From assembly GCA_910580075.1 (NCBI GenBank), contig CAJTVR010000008.1, forward strand, positions 1 to 64,000: a stretch of DNA of 64,000 nt, given 5' to 3'. Origin of the DNA: an uncultured Eubacterium sp. Lineage in GTDB: Bacteria > Bacillota > Clostridia > Lachnospirales > Lachnospiraceae. Positions within the stretch are counted from its first letter, which is position 1. Each line of letters starts with the position of its first letter. The notes beneath the pieces are model-generated. The model worked only from the letters and a program-made list of their open reading frames with translations. It searched no databases and was not told the origin of the DNA. Both the position numbers and the translations under genes were made by a program. This document shows positions 34,965 to 42,650 of this stretch, piece after piece.

Positions 34965-35341
34965 CAGTCTTCCTCCCAGGCAGTCATCATAACATTTCCA
35001 TTCTCACGAACTCTTTTATGAAAGAGAATCATGTCAGCAAGCTCATCGGCAAGCTGCAGGGCTTGTTTTGCCTGTTCAGACTGAACCTTTCCCATAAAAG
35101 CATGAACCGCACTGGTATCAGCATGCACTGAAGATATCCTTGTCAGTTCCTCCATTTTCACATCAAGGTAATCCGCAATGGATTTAAGCTCAGCTGCATG
35201 AATCATACGTGTACCATTAAGCATCTTATTTACAGTCTGTTTATTTGTTCCGAGAGCATCTGCGAGTCCTGTCTGTTTTTTATTCTGCTTTTTAAGCAGC
35301 GCAAGTATATTTCCTGCAATCATCATATTCATATTAACCAT
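34964..35341 (-). CDS. XRE-family repressor (antitoxin-type)
   Basis: About 125 residues. The HTH is in ILALLKKQNKKQTGLADALGTNKQTVNKMLNGTRMIHAAELKSIADYLDVKMEEL. A C-terminal helical part (GKVQSEQAKQALQLADELADMI) is probably the region recognised or cut by the neighbouring ImmA-like peptidase. The ATG is set by AAGGAGG eight bases upstream; a longer in-frame version from 35395 would start inside the promoter. It is expected to repress its own operon. Confidence 0.85.
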   Translation of the reverse strand: MVNMNMMIAGNILALLKKQNKKQTGLADALGTNKQTVNKMLNGTRMIHAAELKSIADYLDVKMEELTRISSVHADTSAVHAFMGKVQSEQAKQALQLADELADMILFHKRVRENGNVMMTAWEED

Positions 35342-35386
35342 TGAATCTGCCTCCTTCTCTGGTAAGAATCTCATTTTCTCACCTAT

Positions 35387-35415
35387 ATTATACATCGTAA
35401 AACCACAATGGTCAA
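35387..35415 (-). promoter_or_regulatory. Promoter of the XRE-ImmA-PIN operon
   Basis: TTGACC (35415-35410) and TATAAT (35392-35387) on the minus strand are separated by 17 bp, a near-consensus promoter. The spacer contains TTGTGGTTTTACGA, and the -35 lies in GTTGACCATTGTGGT, which may hold the repressor site. Confidence 0.85.
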
Positions 35416-35604
35416 CATTATATTTACTTAATTTTATTTATGCAAAAAGTTGGTAACTATATTATTGATTTTCTCTGTCACAAATTGAATTTCACAATAT
35501 GATGCATATACCAGTATACGTAATCTCAAAACATTTACCTTAATTTCCATTATCCAAAATGCTTTGCTAAAGCTTCTAATCCGTTTGTCTGCTGAACGTG
35601 TTTT

Positions 35605-35637
35605 ACGGGCGGCCGCCAAAGCGCACCGCCCGTTTTT
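35605..35637 (+). terminator. Orphan plus-strand terminator-like hairpin
   Basis: ACGGGCGG (35605-35612) pairs with CCGCCCGT (35626-35633), followed by TTTT. It has terminator form only on the plus strand, where no gene precedes it. It lies in the 250-bp gap between gerW and the XRE operon promoter, which otherwise holds no clear gene. It may end an unseen plus-strand transcript or be a remnant. Confidence 0.4.
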
Positions 35638-35667
35638 ATAACTAAATCCAGCCAATTTATCTAATTT

Positions 35668-36093
35668 TTACACATTCGTCTGATTCAGCGACTGATCCAG
35701 CTGGCTTTCTAATTCTTCTGCCGCTTTCTGCTGTGCCTGGGCATCGACTTCTGCTGTCTTATCTTTTGAGGTAAATTTATTTACAAAATCCGGTACCATA
35801 TCCAGAATTTTTGTGATACCATCCTGATTTTTGACATTTACAAGCTTTGTTGTACCGTTTTGAATCACCAGTACTGCACTTGGTGTAATTTTACCGCCCA
35901 TACCGCCGCCGCCACTGTTTTTGTTTTCACCTGTAAATGCTCCTGCTGCAACACCAAAGGTCACATCTACCAGCGGAAGAATAATGGTTTCGCCAATATG
36001 AACGGCATCACCTACTACGGTTTTGGTTGTAATGAAACTGTCCATGCCTTTAAATAAGGATGCGACTGTTGTGCTGAAACTGTTGTCTGACAT
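35668..36093 (-). CDS. gerW: GerW/YtfJ-family sporulation protein
   Basis: 141 residues matching GerW (YtfJ): an N-terminal LFKGMDSFITTKTVVGDAVHIGETIILPLVDVTFGVAAGAF and a glycine-rich GGGGMGGKITPSAVLVI segment are the family hallmarks. The C-terminal 30 residues are polar (rich in Q/A/E). GerW is a spore-forming-lineage protein needed for normal germination in Bacillus. Upstream lies a DUF2953 gene, the usual partner (YtfI). GGAGG precedes the ATG. Confidence 0.93.
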   Translation of the reverse strand: MSDNSFSTTVASLFKGMDSFITTKTVVGDAVHIGETIILPLVDVTFGVAAGAFTGENKNSGGGGMGGKITPSAVLVIQNGTTKLVNVKNQDGITKILDMVPDFVNKFTSKDKTAEVDAQAQQKAAEELESQLDQSLNQTNV

Positions 36094-36230
36094 CTGTTTT
36101 TCCTCCTGTTTCTCAGAATATAGTTTCTACCTGTAATATTTCAGATATACTGCCCCGTTACTCTGTTTTTATTATTTACTGTATCAGGCAGCCTTTTGAA
36201 CTTTTTTATGGCTGCTGTATCAAAAATCCG

Positions 36231-37592
36231 TTACCTGCGTTTCATAAGCCTTTTTACTATTTTCATAAATTCCCTGTCACGCACCAGCCGCAGCATGCTG
36301 AGCAGAAAAACATATACGGTTACTTTTCCACGTATAACCAGACTGCCTTCCAGATACAGCTTTTCAGATTCAAAATCAGGAATCAGGCTGCATGGATAGC
36401 GGTAAACCGCCGGAATCAGGCTCAGAATTCCTAATACCCCGCCCGTCAGCGCCGGATCTGAGAGCGAAAACGTGATATCCGCTTCAAATTTTCTAGGCTT
36501 ATAGCTGCGGATCAGGCAGCAGAGCTCTTTCCATAAATGCCCCAGAACAAGCCGGTTTGTTTCGTCTTTATACTCTTTATAAACCTGACGGATTTTATCA
36601 GTTATTCCGCCTGTTTTTCCTGAACGCGGCTCCTTGTGTGAATCTTTTTTCTGTCCGCTGTTTTGGGAAGAAGCCTTTTTCTGCCGGCGTCTTTGTTTGG
36701 CAGAGCGGGATTCTGTTTCCTGCTTTGTTTTGTTTCCAGCGTTTTCTGACAGTTTTTCCTGTCCTGCTTCTGCCGGTATTTCTGCCGTGTTTTTCAGTCT
36801 GATTTCAGCAGATTCTTTCAGAGCATGTGACGCTTCTCCTGCTTTTTTCACCGATGTTTCTTTTTCTATATCTATATCTGTATCTATATCTGCTGGTATT
36901 TCTGCTGATATTTCTTCTGCTGTATCTGCCGGTGTTTCTGCTGATATTTCTTCTGTATCTGCCGACGTTTCTGCTGTATTTGCCGGTGTTTCTTTTTCTA
37001 TATCTGCCGGTGTTTCTGCTGATGTTTCTTTTTCTGTATCTGCCGGCGTTTCTATCTGTATTTCTTTTGGTATTTCCACCGGTGTTTCTTTCGCTGTTTT
37101 TACCGATGTTTTTTCCTGTCCCTGGCTTGCAGCATCTGTCTGATTTCGTGACAGATTCCCCTGCCCGCAGCCGGAATCTGCCTGCTGCGGACCACCCGGG
37201 CTCTGATTCGAATCTGCTTTCTGATTTTTTTTCCGGCCCCGCTGTCTTTTGCGGCTTTGCCGGACCTGTTTTCTGTCTGAAAGCCATGCAAGTGCTTTTA
37301 ACACGTCAATCCCGGCTGCCTTAACTGTACTCACAATCCCCTTTGGCCCGTAGCTGAATGTGACATGAATCAGATGCAGCAGCCAGCTGATTTTTACCTG
37401 TATGCTGATATTTTTTACAGGATTTTTCTCCTCTGGATCTGCTATTCTTTCATTGTGCACCCTGATGTCATAACGTACCGGTACAAAGCAGACAAGCAGC
37501 AGTACTGCAAGAAGAAGCACAAACAGTGCGAGCAAAAGCCATCCGGCAGCCTGAAGCAGCATCAGAAGAAACAGTCCGATTGTTTTGATCAT
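36231..37592 (-). CDS. DUF2953 (YtfI-like) membrane protein with a Thr/Glu-rich repeat
   Basis: 453 residues. A hydrophobic N-terminal segment (about 5-33) is followed by VPVRYDIRVHN, the standard DUF2953 start. Residues about 110-330 are low complexity: first basic, then a run of KETP/ADTEKETSAETP-type units, then basic again. The C-terminal part (FEADITFSLSDPALTGGVLGIL.. PDFESEKLYLEGSLVIRGKVTVYV) is the conserved DUF2953 end. The repeat region is unusually long; family members are commonly nearer 200-250 residues. It is paired with gerW, suggesting a spore-envelope role. Confidence 0.8.
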   Translation of the reverse strand: MIKTIGLFLLMLLQAAGWLLLALFVLLLAVLLLVCFVPVRYDIRVHNERIADPEEKNPVKNISIQVKISWLLHLIHVTFSYGPKGIVSTVKAAGIDVLKALAWLSDRKQVRQSRKRQRGRKKNQKADSNQSPGGPQQADSGCGQGNLSRNQTDAASQGQEKTSVKTAKETPVEIPKEIQIETPADTEKETSAETPADIEKETPANTAETSADTEEISAETPADTAEEISAEIPADIDTDIDIEKETSVKKAGEASHALKESAEIRLKNTAEIPAEAGQEKLSENAGNKTKQETESRSAKQRRRQKKASSQNSGQKKDSHKEPRSGKTGGITDKIRQVYKEYKDETNRLVLGHLWKELCCLIRSYKPRKFEADITFSLSDPALTGGVLGILSLIPAVYRYPCSLIPDFESEKLYLEGSLVIRGKVTVYVFLLSMLRLVRDREFMKIVKRLMKRR

Positions 37593-37930
37593 GTACTGTC
37601 ACCTGCCTTTTCGTGCTGCCCGAAAAAATGTTTTACTTTAAACCCGCCTGTTTCTTTATAGACATCTGTCACAATCTCTGCTGCTATTTCCAAGGCCTCA
37701 TCATAGCCTTTTGCAATTCCGACGATATAAAGATTCTGTTTCGGATAACATTTCTGCCGAAGCTCTCTGACTGGAATAATTTCCAGCAGGTTTGTCCCAT
37801 ATCTGCACAGCACAATAATAAAAGTATTTATAAGAAGTGCATTATGAGTGATTTTCCATTTTAAGCGCCTGATTTTTGCAGCTTTCTTAGGAATGCTTTC
37901 CCCAAGATACAAATTTTCATACCAAATCAT
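37589..37930 (-). CDS. Unrecognised small protein ahead of the DUF2953 gene
   Basis: About 113 residues from MIWYENLYLGESIPKK. I do not recognise the family. It has a basic N-terminal third (KKAAKIRRLKWK), a mildly hydrophobic segment (ALLINTFIIVLCRYG) and an alpha/beta-like C-terminal half (NLYIVGIAKGYDEALEIAAEIVTDVY). Its stop overlaps the DUF2953 start (ATGA), so they are coupled. AAGGAGT lies 5 bases before the ATG at 37930; a longer frame from 37969 lacks support. Confidence 0.7.
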   Translation of the reverse strand: MIWYENLYLGESIPKKAAKIRRLKWKITHNALLINTFIIVLCRYGTNLLEIIPVRELRQKCYPKQNLYIVGIAKGYDEALEIAAEIVTDVYKETGGFKVKHFFGQHEKAGDST

Positions 37931-38008
37931 CCATACTCCTTGCGGACTCCCGCCAAAGCATGCAGACATACTACAATATTGTGCAAAAAGAAATGCCGCA
38001 CACGTAAC

Positions 38009-38461
38009 CTAAAAATACTTTTTGTTTCCCCAAAGATTACTCTTTTTCAGACTCAGGTATTCATTATAAGCCTGCTCTAAAATCTGCTTTTCATTCGAAA
38101 ATTTCAGCAGATGATATGCTTCATGAAACTTGTAATAACCGGAGTCCACAAAAAATTCTTCCCATTGTGGCTTACTGTAATAATTGTCCGCCATCATCAG
38201 ATACCAATGGACTTCTTTTTCCACGGTATCCTCCGGTACATTAAAAGAATACTGGCTTGCACCGATATATTTGATGATTGCCGCATTCACACCAGTCTCT
38301 TCCAAAACTTCTCGGGCCGCTGTCTCCTTATAGTCTTCCCCTTCTTCAACAGTACCCTTTGGAAGAACCCAGCCCTCGTACTTATTCTTATAATTTTTAT
38401 AAAGCAGCAGGATTTTACCGCGGAATATTACCACACCACCACAACTGGTTGCTTCTATCAT
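38009..38461 (-). CDS. NUDIX hydrolase
   Basis: 150 residues. The Nudix box is present: GTVEEGEDYKETAAREVLEETGV, with the REVLEET core intact. The start IEATSCGGVVIFRGKILLLYK is typical of bis(5'-nucleosyl)-tetraphosphatase (Ap4A)-like members, but substrates are not predictable. AGGAGG precedes the ATG. The gene stands between the DUF2953 operon and a minisatellite. Confidence 0.9.
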   Translation of the reverse strand: MIEATSCGGVVIFRGKILLLYKNYKNKYEGWVLPKGTVEEGEDYKETAAREVLEETGVNAAIIKYIGASQYSFNVPEDTVEKEVHWYLMMADNYYSKPQWEEFFVDSGYYKFHEAYHLLKFSNEKQILEQAYNEYLSLKKSNLWGNKKYF

Positions 38462-38618
38462 TACAACACCTCCTGATGTGGCTTTGTAATAGAAATAGAA
38501 ACAGGCGAAGCAGCCTTCTTTCTATTGCCTAAAACAAATAACTAAACAGTAGTATACCCCAATTCATGAATACATGCAAGAAAATCGTGGTGTTTTTTTA
38601 GAGAATCGTCTGGCCGCG

Positions 38619-38767
38619 GCAGTCCATTTAGAAAATCTGCAGCGCCAGACTGTTTTCAAAGTCTACAGCCGCAGTCCATCCAAAAAATCTGCAGCGCCAG
38701 GCTGATCTCAAAGTCTGACTGCTGCAGTTCATTCAGAAAGTCTGCGGCTGCAGTCCATTCAGAAAAA
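38619..38767. repeat. 26-bp minisatellite, about 5.7 units
   Basis: Units at 38619, 38645, 38671, 38697, 38724 and 38750 share the pattern GCAGnC-N8-AAAnTCTGCAGC. They alternate between two subtypes (GCAGTCCATT.. and CCAGACTGTT..), so the higher-order period is 52-53 bp. The array lies in the 360-bp gap between the NUDIX and GNAT genes, which holds no other gene. Confidence 0.85.
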
Positions 38768-38820
38768 AGAGTATTTCATTTTGATGCCAGACACCCATCA
38801 TGACATTCAATTGCAGTTTT

Positions 38821-39588
38821 TCAGACCCCAAACAGCACTTCATACGCTGTATACTCCCGCTCAAAATGATACCCCAGCTTTTCTGCCAGGCCCAGTGACC
38901 ACAGATTCTGTGCATCCCATGCCGGATACCAGCCGCGTTTTAAACACTCCAGAATCAGTTTTGCCCCGCAGCGGTAAGCAAGTCCTTTTCTCCTGTAATC
39001 TTTTCTCGTATCAATCTCGATCTCAATGCCGCCCGGATACCCGGAATAGGAAGAAGCTCCTGAAACAGGCTCGCCGTCTTTTAAGATCACCGCTCCAAGC
39101 CCGTATTTTTGATACAGCGCATAGCTGTCATACTGTGCCGTCCAGTCCCTGCACCATTCAGACTGTCTGCAGCGCCAGAACAGTTCTTCATCCATCATCT
39201 TCATTGTATAAGCCGCATCCAGCCCGTCTGCTGCTGCCTGAAGGCTTTCCCTGTGAAAGATATCCGGTTCTTTTTTTAGTGCATAACGGACTGTTTTTTT
39301 CGCCCTTTTTAAATAGCAGCTTTCTATAAAAGCTGCCCAGCCATCGTCTTTTGGAACCAGAATCAGAAAATCCCTTCCGGCAGACTCTGCATAAAATATA
39401 AGCTCTTTGTCCGGCGCTCCGGCAAAAAAGCAGAAATCTCCAAGCAGGGCCATGGCTGAGGATGGATTTTCCAGGGAATCTGTATAGATATTTCCCATTA
39501 CCCCTTTTAGACATGACCAGATCATCGTTTCCTGCCATCCTTCAAATAACCTGGCTGCTTTTTCTGTCTGTATCAGATGATAAACCAT
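38821..39588 (-). CDS. GNAT-family acetyltransferase
   Basis: 255 residues. The C-terminal half is GNAT-like: AVILKDGEPVSGASSYSGYPGGIEIEIDTRKDYRRKGLAYRCGAKLILECL contains the CoA loop (YRRKGLA), followed by WDAQNLWSLGLAEKLGY. The N-terminal half is helical, as in the GNAT_acetyltransferase (PF12746) type. The substrate is unknown. It follows cysK by 12 bp and is probably in the same transcript; AGAGGAA precedes the ATG. Confidence 0.82.
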   Translation of the reverse strand: MVYHLIQTEKAARLFEGWQETMIWSCLKGVMGNIYTDSLENPSSAMALLGDFCFFAGAPDKELIFYAESAGRDFLILVPKDDGWAAFIESCYLKRAKKTVRYALKKEPDIFHRESLQAAADGLDAAYTMKMMDEELFWRCRQSEWCRDWTAQYDSYALYQKYGLGAVILKDGEPVSGASSYSGYPGGIEIEIDTRKDYRRKGLAYRCGAKLILECLKRGWYPAWDAQNLWSLGLAEKLGYHFEREYTAYEVLFGV

Positions 39589-39600
39589 TTTTTCCTCTTT

Positions 39601-40536
39601 TTATTCTTCGTTTTCAAACAAAGGCGTCGAAAAATAGCGTTCAGCCGTATCAGGCAGAATGGTAACGACCGTCTTTCCTTTTCCAAGTTTTTTTGCCAGC
39701 TGGATAGCAGCAGCTACATTTGTTCCGCTGGATATTCCGCACATAATCCCTTCTAAGCTGGCAAGGTCTTTGGATGTCTGTATCGCTTCCTGGTCTGAGA
39801 CAATATAAATATCTTCATAAATCTCCTGGTTTAAAATGGCCGGAATAATCCCGTCGCCAATTCCCATCTGCAGATGCGTCCCAATTGAGCCTCCGGATAA
39901 AATAGCCGCATTTTCAGGTTCTGCAGCCCAGATTGTAATATCCGGATACTGTGCTTTTAATACTTCCCCAATACCGGTAATCGTACCGCCCGTGCCAATG
40001 CCGGAACAAAAACCGTCGATCTGCCCTTCGGTCTGTTCTAAGATTTCCACCCCGGTATGATATTTATGGGCAATCGGATTTGCCGGATTTTCAAACTGCT
40101 GCGGTACAAATACATTCGGATCTTCGGCTGCCATGCGAAGCGCTGTCTTCATGCATTCTTCAATACATGCGCCGATATTGCCGGCATCATGAATCAGCAC
40201 GAGCTCGGCTCCGTAATGCTGTACCAGTTTTCTTCGTTCTTCACTGACAGAATCCGGCATAATAATCCTTATTTTGTATCCGCGGACCGCACCAATCAGT
40301 GCAAGGCCGATGCCCTGGTTTCCGCTTGTTGGTTCTACAATTATGGTATCTTTATGTATTCTGCCTTCTTTTTCTGCCCGGGCAATCATCTGGTATGCCG
40401 TCCTTGTTTTGACAGACCCTCCCACATTCAGCCCTTCAAATTTCACGAGCACCTGTGCGCTGTCATCTGATACCATTCTGTTTAACCGGATCATCGGCGT
40501 GTGCCCCATAGCGTCTAATATATTATTATAAATCAT
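39601..40536 (-). CDS. cysK: Cysteine synthase (O-acetylserine sulfhydrylase)
   Basis: About 311 residues. PLP-binding lysine in GGSVKTRTA, substrate loop PTSGNQGIGLA and phosphate loop GIGTGGTITGIGEVL are all present, ending with TILPDTAERYFSTPLF. It makes cysteine from O-acetylserine and sulfide. The motif is SVKTR rather than the more usual SVKDR. The start ATG follows AGAGGACAG; a frame beginning ten codons earlier would start in the promoter area. It is divergent from the flavin-binding protein gene. Confidence 0.93.
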   Translation of the reverse strand: MIYNNILDAMGHTPMIRLNRMVSDDSAQVLVKFEGLNVGGSVKTRTAYQMIARAEKEGRIHKDTIIVEPTSGNQGIGLALIGAVRGYKIRIIMPDSVSEERRKLVQHYGAELVLIHDAGNIGACIEECMKTALRMAAEDPNVFVPQQFENPANPIAHKYHTGVEILEQTEGQIDGFCSGIGTGGTITGIGEVLKAQYPDITIWAAEPENAAILSGGSIGTHLQMGIGDGIIPAILNQEIYEDIYIVSDQEAIQTSKDLASLEGIMCGISSGTNVAAAIQLAKKLGKGKTVVTILPDTAERYFSTPLFENEE

Positions 40537-40628
40537 GATCTGTCCTCTTTCTCTTCGCTTTTTCACTGCATTCTACTATATCATACTCTTGTGTCTTCGT
40601 AAATATGAAATTTAACTGCTGCTGAATC

Positions 40629-40657
40629 TTGAAATGTGCGGTATTTTATGCTATAGT
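40629..40657 (+). promoter_or_regulatory. Promoter of the flavin-binding protein gene
   Basis: TTGAAA (40629-40634) and TATAGT (40652-40657) are 17 bp apart, giving a good sigma-A type promoter. The leader of about 135 bases contains the long hairpin at 40691-40763. Confidence 0.75.
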
Positions 40658-40690
40658 ATGTCCAAACCAAAAATTCATTTGCCGCCGGGT

Positions 40691-40763
40691 AACACTGCTT
40701 CCCATTCCGTCAGGCCACTGTACAGCTTTCTGTACGAGAAGGAATGGAGAACCAGTGTTTTTT
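40691..40763 (+). terminator. Leader hairpin with T-run (possible attenuator)
   Basis: AACACTG-C-TTC-C-CATTCC (from 40691) pairs with GGAATGG-A-GAA..AGTGTT (40741-40758) and is followed by a T6 stretch. The loop contains a perfect GTACAG-CTTT-CTGTAC hairpin. It lies between a promoter and the gene start at 40799, so it would stop transcription before the gene unless prevented. A second pair, TGCCGCC near 40679 with GGCGGCA-like bases near 40769, might form an alternative structure. The ligand or trigger is unknown; no T-box or known riboswitch motif was recognised. Confidence 0.6.
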
Positions 40764-40798
40764 ATTTTGCGGCAGCTTAAAAATCAGGAGGTACTGCT

Positions 40799-41278
40799 AT
40801 GTTTCGTAAAATGAGAAGAAACAGACAAATGTTAACTGAAGAAGAATGTATCAGGATTCTGGAAACAGATTCATCCGGCGTCCTGGCTGTCCTTGGAGAC
40901 GATGATTACCCGTATGCGGTTCCGTTAAGTTTTGTATATGCAGACCGGAAACTGTATTTCCACTGCGCATTAAGCGGACACAAACTGGATGCCATACAAA
41001 GACATGCGAAAGTTTCCTTCTGCGTCATTCACCAGGACCAGATTGTTCCAGAGGAATACACGACCTATTTTCAAAGCGTCATTGCTTTCGGCAGAATAAA
41101 AATCTTACAAAACGATCAGGAAAAGCAGCAGGCAGCTGAAAAATTATCATTAAAATATGCCCCGGATGACTCTGCAAAAAACAGGGAAGACGCTATAAAA
41201 AAATCATGGAATTCCCTCTGCATGCTGGAAATGACGATAGATCATCTTTCCGGCAAAAAAGCAAGGGAACTGATTTAA
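40799..41278 (+). CDS. Pyridoxamine 5'-phosphate oxidase-like flavin-binding protein (NimA-like)
   Basis: 159 residues. FRKMRRNRQMLTEEECIRIL and SGVLAVLGDDDYPYAVPLSFVY open the split-barrel FMN-binding fold, followed by LYFHCALSGHKLDAIQRHAKVSFCV. This is the NimA/5-nitroimidazole-resistance-like branch of the PNPOx family; most members have unknown substrates. AGGAGGT precedes the ATG. The MATE exporter gene 26 bp downstream is probably co-transcribed, which hints at a detoxification role. Confidence 0.88.
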   Translation: MFRKMRRNRQMLTEEECIRILETDSSGVLAVLGDDDYPYAVPLSFVYADRKLYFHCALSGHKLDAIQRHAKVSFCVIHQDQIVPEEYTTYFQSVIAFGRIKILQNDQEKQQAAEKLSLKYAPDDSAKNREDAIKKSWNSLCMLEMTIDHLSGKKARELI

Positions 41279-41304
41279 AAACATAAAGAAAGAAGGTTCC
41301 TGCC

Positions 41305-42624
41305 ATGCGCAAATCATCTGACGCAGACTGTTTTTTCGAATTTGCAAAATATTCCTCGCTCAATGTACTCGGCATGCTCGGGCTGTCCTGCTATATACTG
41401 GCTGATACTTATTTTATTTCCAGAGGAATCGGCGCTGACGGACTGACGGCCCTCAATCTTGCCATTCCTGTCTACAGCTTCATTCACGGATGCGGGCTGA
41501 TGATCGGAATGGGTGCCGGCACCAGGTATTCCCTTTATAAAAGCCTTGACCATTCTAAAGAAACTGACCGGCTGTTTACAAATGCCGTGCTGCTGGCTCT
41601 GTCTGCTTCTTTGCTTTTTCTAATGACCGGGATCTTTTTCACCGGTAAAATAGTAACCCTGCTGGGAGCAGACGTGCATGTTTATCAGATGACAAAGACT
41701 TACCTAAAGGTCATACTGCTGTTTTCCCCGCTCTTTCTGATGAACAATGTGATCCTTTGTTTTGTCCGAAACGACGGAGCGCCCCAGCTTGCGATGCGCG
41801 CCATGCTAAGCGGCAGCCTTTCTAATATCGTATTAGATTATATATTTATTTTTCCATGTAACATGGGAATAACAGGCGCTGTACTGGCTACCGGAATGGC
41901 TCCTCTGGTAAGCCTTTTAATACTGTCCGCACACTTTTTCAAAAAGAAAAACCAGTTCCATTTCATTCCGTGCAGGCTGACGTTTCAAAGGATATCCGGC
42001 ATTGTGATTAGCGGGGTTCCTTCCCTTGTTACCGAAGTATCATCCGGCATTGTTATGATGATCTTTAACGCTGTGATTTTAAATCTGGAAGGAAATACCG
42101 GAGTTGCCGCATATGGTGTGATTGCAAATATTTCCCTGGTCGTGATTTCCATATACACAGGAATTTCCCAGGGAATCCAGCCGGTAATCAGCAGACATTA
42201 CGGTATGGGAAACCGCCGCAGCGCCCTGGCAGTGCTTAAATATGCCGTCGTATCCATGCTTTTGTTTTCTGCACTGATTTATGCCGGAATCTTTCTCTAT
42301 GCAGAACAGTTAAGCAGCATCTTTAACAAAGATCAGAACGAACTGCTGCAGCTAATCGCCGTAAAAGGACTCCGCATATATTTTACTTCCTGTGCGCCTG
42401 CCGGGTTTAACATTATTATTTCCGCTTATTTCACTTCCTGTGCGCATCCGGTACCGGCAAACCTGATTTCCATGCTGCGCGGATTTGTTATCATTATTCC
42501 GCTTGCTTTTCTTTTGCCGGCCACAGCCGGCATGACTGGCGTATGGTGCGCCCTTCCATGTACAGAATTTGCGGTATCAATTGTGGGAATCGCATTTTAC
42601 AGAACATACGGCCTGTCCGGTTAA
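41305..42624 (+). CDS. MATE-family efflux transporter
   Basis: 439 residues with 12 predicted helices in two halves. LADTYFISRGIGADGLTALNLAIPVYSFIHG is the typical MATE N-terminal signature, and the second half begins near GVPSLVTEVSSGIVMMIFN. It should export cationic or drug-like compounds using Na+ or H+. It follows the NimA-like gene and converges on a second, frameshifted MATE gene. Confidence 0.92.
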   Translation: MRKSSDADCFFEFAKYSSLNVLGMLGLSCYILADTYFISRGIGADGLTALNLAIPVYSFIHGCGLMIGMGAGTRYSLYKSLDHSKETDRLFTNAVLLALSASLLFLMTGIFFTGKIVTLLGADVHVYQMTKTYLKVILLFSPLFLMNNVILCFVRNDGAPQLAMRAMLSGSLSNIVLDYIFIFPCNMGITGAVLATGMAPLVSLLILSAHFFKKKNQFHFIPCRLTFQRISGIVISGVPSLVTEVSSGIVMMIFNAVILNLEGNTGVAAYGVIANISLVVISIYTGISQGIQPVISRHYGMGNRRSALAVLKYAVVSMLLFSALIYAGIFLYAEQLSSIFNKDQNELLQLIAVKGLRIYFTSCAPAGFNIIISAYFTSCAHPVPANLISMLRGFVIIIPLAFLLPATAGMTGVWCALPCTEFAVSIVGIAFYRTYGLSG

Positions 42625-42645
42625 AGGGAGCTGCAGCTCCCTTAA
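42621..42645. terminator. Bidirectional hairpin between convergent MATE genes
   Basis: TTAAAGGGAGCTGCAGCTCC plus CTTAA is a nearly perfect palindrome overlapping the stop codon of the plus-strand MATE gene, 6 bp from the stop of the minus-strand one. No long T-run follows, so termination is likely but not certain. Confidence 0.55.
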
Positions 42646-42650
42646 TGCCT

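Noticed and set aside
35434..35655. 73-residue minus-strand frame
   Set aside because: It runs through the GC-rich hairpin at 35605-35637, lacks a ribosome-binding site and shows no protein-like pattern.
36634..37324. Long plus-strand frames and a 160-residue minus-strand frame inside the DUF2953 gene
   Set aside because: They arise from low-complexity codon repeats of the real gene and have no start signals or sensible composition.
40691..40763. T-box or known riboswitch before the NimA-like gene
   Set aside because: No TGGNACCGCG-type T-box sequence and no recognised aptamer core is present.
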